This document shows positions 62,464 to 64,000 of a stretch of 64,000 bases of DNA, piece by piece. The DNA comes from Clostridium lundense DSM 17049 (lineage in GTDB: Bacteria; Bacillota; Clostridia; Clostridiales; Clostridiaceae), in contig NZ_JHVC01000002.1 in the NCBI RefSeq assembly GCF_000619945.1, positions 248,001-312,000 on the forward strand, given 5' to 3'. Made by a program: the position numbers and the translations under genes. Numbering within the stretch: the first letter of the stretch is position 1; each line of letters starts with the position of its first letter. Below the pieces are notes generated by a model. It was not told the DNA's origin, did no database searches, and saw nothing but the letters and a program-made list of their open reading frames with translations.

Positions 62464-64000
62464 ATGAGTAAGATATTAGTATTAGCTGAAAAACCTTCTG
62501 TTGGAAGAGATTTAGCTAGAGTTTTGAACTGTAATAAAAAAGGTAATGGTTATTTAGAAGGAGAAAAGTATATAGTTACTTGGGCTCTTGGACATTTAGT
62601 TACATTGGCAGATCCTGAGGCTTATGATGAAAAATATAAATCTTGGAGAATCGAAGACTTACCAATGCTTCCTTCTAATTTAAAGCTTGTTGTTATAAAG
62701 CAAACTGGTAAGCAATTTAATATAGTTAAAGAACAAATGAATAGAAAAGATGTAAATGAGATTGTTATTGCTACAGATGCTGGACGTGAAGGTGAGTTAG
62801 TAGCTAGATGGATAATAGAAAAAGCTCATGTACATAAAAAAATAAAACGTCTTTGGATTTCTTCTGTTACAGATAAAGCTATTAAAGATGGATTCAATAA
62901 ATTACGGGACGGTAGGGAATATGAGAACCTCTATGCTTCTGCTGTTGCTCGTTCGGAGGCAGACTGGATTGTAGGAATTAATGCTACTCGTGCGTTAACT
63001 TGTAAATTTAATGCTCAGCTTTCTTGTGGAAGAGTTCAAACTCCAACCCTTGCTATAATTGCTAAAAGGGAAGAAGAAATTAAAAACTTTAAACCTAAAA
63101 CATTTTATGGCATTACAGCCGTAGCTAATGGTTTAAAATTAACTTGGCAGGATAGTAAAACTAGAGATACAAAAACTTTTGATAAGGGAAAATCCGATAA
63201 AATAATTCAGACATTAAAAAATAAAAATGCCGAAGTTATAGAAGTAGATAAGACCCATAAAAAGAGTTTTTCTCCAGGATTATATGATTTAACAGAACTT
63301 CAGAGGGATGCTAATAAAATTTTTGGATATTCAGCAAAGGAAACACTTTCTCTTATGCAAAGACTTTATGAAAGTCATAAGGTATTAACTTATCCAAGAA
63401 CGGATTCAAGATATATTTCCACAGATATAGTGGATACTCTAAAGGATAGAGTTAAGGCTTGTGGTGTAGGACCTTATTCAAAGGTAGCTTTTAAGGTTTT
63501 AAAGAATCCAATAAAGGGAAGCAAATCTTTTGTTGATAATAGCAAAGTATCGGACCATCATGCTATTATACCAACAGAACAGTCAGTTTCTCTAAGTTCA
63601 TTAAGTGATAAGGAAAGAAAAATATATGATTTAGTAGTTAAAAGATTCTTAGCTGTGTTATATCCTCCTTTTGAATATGAACAGACTACAATAAAAGCTA
63701 AAGTAGGAGAGGAAATGTTTATTGCTAAGGGAAAAACTGTTATTTCTCAAGGTTGGAAAGAGGTTTATGAAAATAAATTTGATGATGATGATTCAAAAGA
63801 GGGTATTTCAGAACAAATGTTACCAAGCATAAATAAAGGTGATGTTTTGAATGTATCTACGATTTCTCAAAGTAAAGGGGAAACTAAGCCGCCAGCTCCA
63901 TTTAATGAAGGAACTCTACTCTCTGCCATGGAAAATCCAATAAAGTATATGAGTAATGAAAGCGAAGCCTTGAAAAAAGCTATTGGAGAAACTGGAGGAC
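62464..64000 (+). CDS. topB: DNA topoisomerase III (type IA), N-terminal part
   Basis: 512 residues are visible before the window ends; the gene continues beyond. The Toprim domain starts MSKILVLAEKPSVGRDLARVL and includes ATDAGREGELVARWI (about 104-118). The catalytic tyrosine region is LTYPRTDSRYIS (about residues 309-320, Y310 the likely nucleophile), and GRVQTPTLAII (about 190) and DHHAIIPTE (about 364) are family motifs. It relaxes or decatenates DNA by cutting one strand. The start is ATG 62464, after AAAGGA. Confidence 0.95.
   Translation, partial: MSKILVLAEKPSVGRDLARVLNCNKKGNGYLEGEKYIVTWALGHLVTLADPEAYDEKYKSWRIEDLPMLPSNLKLVVIKQTGKQFNIVKEQMNRKDVNEIVIATDAGREGELVARWIIEKAHVHKKIKRLWISSVTDKAIKDGFNKLRDGREYENLYASAVARSEADWIVGINATRALTCKFNAQLSCGRVQTPTLAIIAKREEEIKNFKPKTFYGITAVANGLKLTWQDSKTRDTKTFDKGKSDKIIQTLKNKNAEVIEVDKTHKKSFSPGLYDLTELQRDANKIFGYSAKETLSLMQRLYESHKVLTYPRTDSRYISTDIVDTLKDRVKACGVGPYSKVAFKVLKNPIKGSKSFVDNSKVSDHHAIIPTEQSVSLSSLSDKERKIYDLVVKRFLAVLYPPFEYEQTTIKAKVGEEMFIAKGKTVISQGWKEVYENKFDDDDSKEGISEQMLPSINKGDVLNVSTISQSKGETKPPAPFNEGTLLSAMENPIKYMSNESEALKKAIGETGG

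Noticed and set aside
1..64000. tRNA, rRNA, prophage or integrative element
   Set aside because: No cloverleaf with a CCA-adjacent acceptor, no rRNA-like tract and no integrase or phage structural genes were recognised by eye. A scan with tRNAscan-SE would be decisive.

Overview
The window is AT-rich DNA with clostridial-style genes: strong AGGAGG-type ribosome binding sites, frequent TTG/GTG starts, compact operons, and most genes on the + strand. Family content (hydroxylamine reductase/Hcp, BceRS-BceAB-type export modules, an AgrA/VirR-like LytTR pair, DUF421/DUF4363 proteins, PdxST, an orphan 2,4-diaminopentanoate dehydrogenase-like enzyme) points to the genus Clostridium sensu stricto or a close relative. 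The species cannot be told from the sequence alone. I saw no tRNA, rRNA, CRISPR array or prophage. The layout is chromosomal, with a few small repeat elements and one REP-associated transposase.

Layout. 1-354 is the end of a BceB-type permease cut by the window edge. 546-5836 holds a Met/Pro/Gln-rich repeat protein, truA, a 2,4-diaminopentanoate dehydrogenase-like gene and a Tet-type ribosomal protection GTPase. 5921-9118 is an iron/cobalamin-type ABC importer behind a leader with two copies of an unclassified hairpin motif. 9316-16292 has two ECF sigma/anti-sigma pairs flanking a SWIM-SNF2 helicase. 16383-18529 is a WYL regulator, zinc-ribbon and radical SAM cluster. 18654-20933 is a divergent MerR/MATE pair with a textbook MerR promoter. 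21124-22632 is a DUF1846 protein. 22902-27515 is a BceRS-BceAB module. 27696-32773 is a LytTR two-component system facing a second export-type ABC transporter, with paired direct repeats in the shared promoter region. 33196-39937 contains a GNAT, a YceG-TelA operon, two DUF421 paralogues around a TIM-barrel protein, and a DUF4363 protein. 40067-44108 contains a GreA-like factor, a 55-aa zinc ribbon, a cold-shock gene remnant, hcp with a highly structured 3' region, and a 47-residue small ORF. 44355-49238 has a histidine phosphatase, a CDF transporter, small unknowns, cspA and a RelA/SpoT-domain protein. 49402-53557 has an RlmL-type methyltransferase, a DbpA-type helicase, a second 55-aa zinc ribbon and a RAYT transposase with REP-like repeats. 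53932-60731 is a PotABCD-like importer fused in one operon with adenine deaminase and a second amidohydrolase. 60820-62264 is pdxT-pdxS on the minus strand, and topB runs off the right edge.

How the genes work together. Several blocks look like sense-and-respond modules: two peptide/antibiotic-sensing type ABC export systems under two different classes of two-component system, two ECF sigma pairs, and the MerR/MATE pair. The Pot-like importer plus two deaminases reads as a salvage route for a purine or purine-like compound. The cold-shock protein, DbpA-type helicase and twin zinc ribbons suggest an RNA-management theme in 40-52 kb. The most unusual non-coding signals are the duplicated hairpin leader at 5921-6090, the multi-stem RNA after hcp at 43780-43903, and the REP/RAYT family, one core copy of which appears to lie inside a coding sequence at 59526-59538.
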